This document shows positions 63,557 to 64,000 of a DNA stretch of 64,000 nucleotides, piece after piece. The stretch spans positions 467,743-531,742 of the forward strand of contig NZ_JAJFEQ010000004.1 in the NCBI RefSeq assembly GCF_020707265.1, in the 5' to 3' direction. The notes beneath the pieces are model-generated. The model did no database searches. It had not been told where the DNA came from and saw nothing but the letters and a program-made list of their open reading frames with translations. Positions within the stretch are counted from its first letter, which is position 1. Each line of letters begins with the position of its first letter. The position numbers and the translations under genes were made by a program. The stretch is from Massilia sp. IC2-477 (GTDB lineage Bacteria; Pseudomonadota; Gammaproteobacteria; Burkholderiales; Burkholderiaceae_D).

Positions 63557-63870
63557 TCAACACGCTCTCCGCAGGCTGCGCGCCAGTGACAGGCGGCTAC
63601 GTTGCTGCGTGAGCATACCTGCCACAGAGTCATGCATGGATGAGCGCAGTAAATTGTTGAACACGTGTTCTTCCGGATGCGCGGGATAGCTGATGCGCCA
63701 GTGGCGCTGGATGCCGGCAAAACGCCCCAACAAAAATCGAACGACCGCAAGTGGGTCGAAAGCGGACGTATTAGGGACTAGTCGGAGCGCTACAACAACA
63801 GTCTTTTCCCATTCTGTTAAGCGCTCTAATGCGCTAGGCGACAAGGCATAAAAAGGGACGCCGAATGAAC
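63557..63870 (-). pseudogene. Reading frame truncated at its 5' end by the IS element
   Basis: About 104 residues remain open from the IS boundary to a stop at 63557. They contain LTEWEKTVVVALRLVPNTSA, AVVRFLLGRFAGIQRHWR and EEHVFNNLLRSSMHDSV. The composition looks like real protein. The apparent start falls inside the IS terminal repeat, so the original 5' end was probably cut off by the insertion. I know no family. It could also be a chance frame. Confidence 0.4.
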
Positions 63871-64000
63871 TGCCCCCCAAAAGTTGGACACAACTTTTGG
63901 GGTTTTTTCATGACCAAGTACAGCGAGCAATTCAAGCTCGCGGTTGTCCAAGACTATCTAGCCGACAGCTCTATTGGGTATCGTGGGATCGCGAAGCGGC
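63871..64000 (+). mobile_element. Left end of an IS3-family insertion sequence (continues beyond window)
   Basis: The terminal repeat TGCCCCCCAAAAGTTGGACA is typical of IS3-family ends. Inside it, CCCCAAAAGTTG and CAACTTTTGGGG form a 12-bp stem at 63875-63902 followed by six T, which would stop transcripts entering from the flank. The transposase gene starts immediately after. The right end is outside the window. Confidence 0.85.
63910..64000 (+). CDS. IS3-family transposase OrfA, partial
   Basis: ATG 63910 opens MTKYSEQFKLAVVQDYLADS, then SIGYRGIAKR, the N-terminal HTH of IS3-type OrfA proteins, which bind the element ends. Only 30 residues are inside the window. OrfA is normally followed by OrfB, with a programmed -1 frameshift making the active transposase. 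The T-run of the hairpin just before the ATG would keep expression low. Confidence 0.85.
   Translation, partial: MTKYSEQFKLAVVQDYLADSSIGYRGIAKR

Overview
The window is a dense, high-GC chromosomal segment of a Gram-negative aerobic bacterium. A betaproteobacterium close to Massilia (Oxalobacteraceae) fits best. That placement is an inference from gene content: a HexR-controlled Entner-Doudoroff set, imuA-imuB, classical argA, BCCT and TonB-dependent transport, several c-di-GMP proteins and a vgr-related metallopeptidase. No database search was possible. High GC gives long open frames opposite almost every real gene, and these are excluded. I saw no rRNA, tRNA or CRISPR array.

Layout. 1-8.5 kb: a DUF5916 outer-surface protein cut by the left edge, a PAS-GGDEF-EAL protein, arfB, an acetyltransferase, a lone receiver domain, and the SOS mutagenesis pair imuA-imuB behind a perfect LexA box but without dnaE2 beside it. 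8.7-17.4 kb: an antiporter followed by a HepT-like protein and a DUF4375 protein, a membrane-anchored EEP phosphohydrolase, an MDR oxidoreductase, a MITE-like palindrome, a secreted/DUF2145/small-membrane-protein operon, and a BCCT carrier. 17.5-22.7 kb: DUF2760 with two Hsp70-family proteins. 22.7-28 kb: an MFS pump with a divergent LysR regulator, a TetR regulator with two near-identical 20-bp operators (one before a tiny lipoprotein gene), a Tat-exported SDR and a PRC-barrel protein. 28-34 kb: hrpA, argA, yggX. 34-40.6 kb: an AraC regulator overlapping a degenerate GGDEF protein, then a TonB-dependent receptor translationally coupled to a beta-propeller phytase. 40.6-49.3 kb: a lipoprotein, rpiA, a MacAB-like exporter with a trailing acetyltransferase, a receiver/diguanylate cyclase pair and an exported cyanophycinase.

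49.3-50.9 kb is a more A/T-rich island. It holds a frameshifted hcp, a small protein with a His...NCVNF layout like permuted papain-fold enzymes, and a four-helix membrane protein overlapping it by ATGA. I read this as a type VI secretion effector/immunity cassette, and it is the best candidate here for something undescribed.

51.5-62.1 kb is the glucose catabolism locus: edd-eda, pgi, an SMP-30 lactonase-like gene, zwf and the regulator hexR. Copies of a TGTAGTAAATTTAC-type site lie before edd, pgi and zwf (two copies), so HexR probably controls all three promoters. A hybrid histidine kinase lies between the two halves. The right end has a frameshifted NHL-repeat lipoprotein, a truncated reading frame and the left end of an IS3-family element that runs off the window.

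Two single-base frameshifts (hcp and the NHL lipoprotein) may be real or sequencing errors. A family of GTAGGGTGGGCGG palindromes occurs three times between genes.
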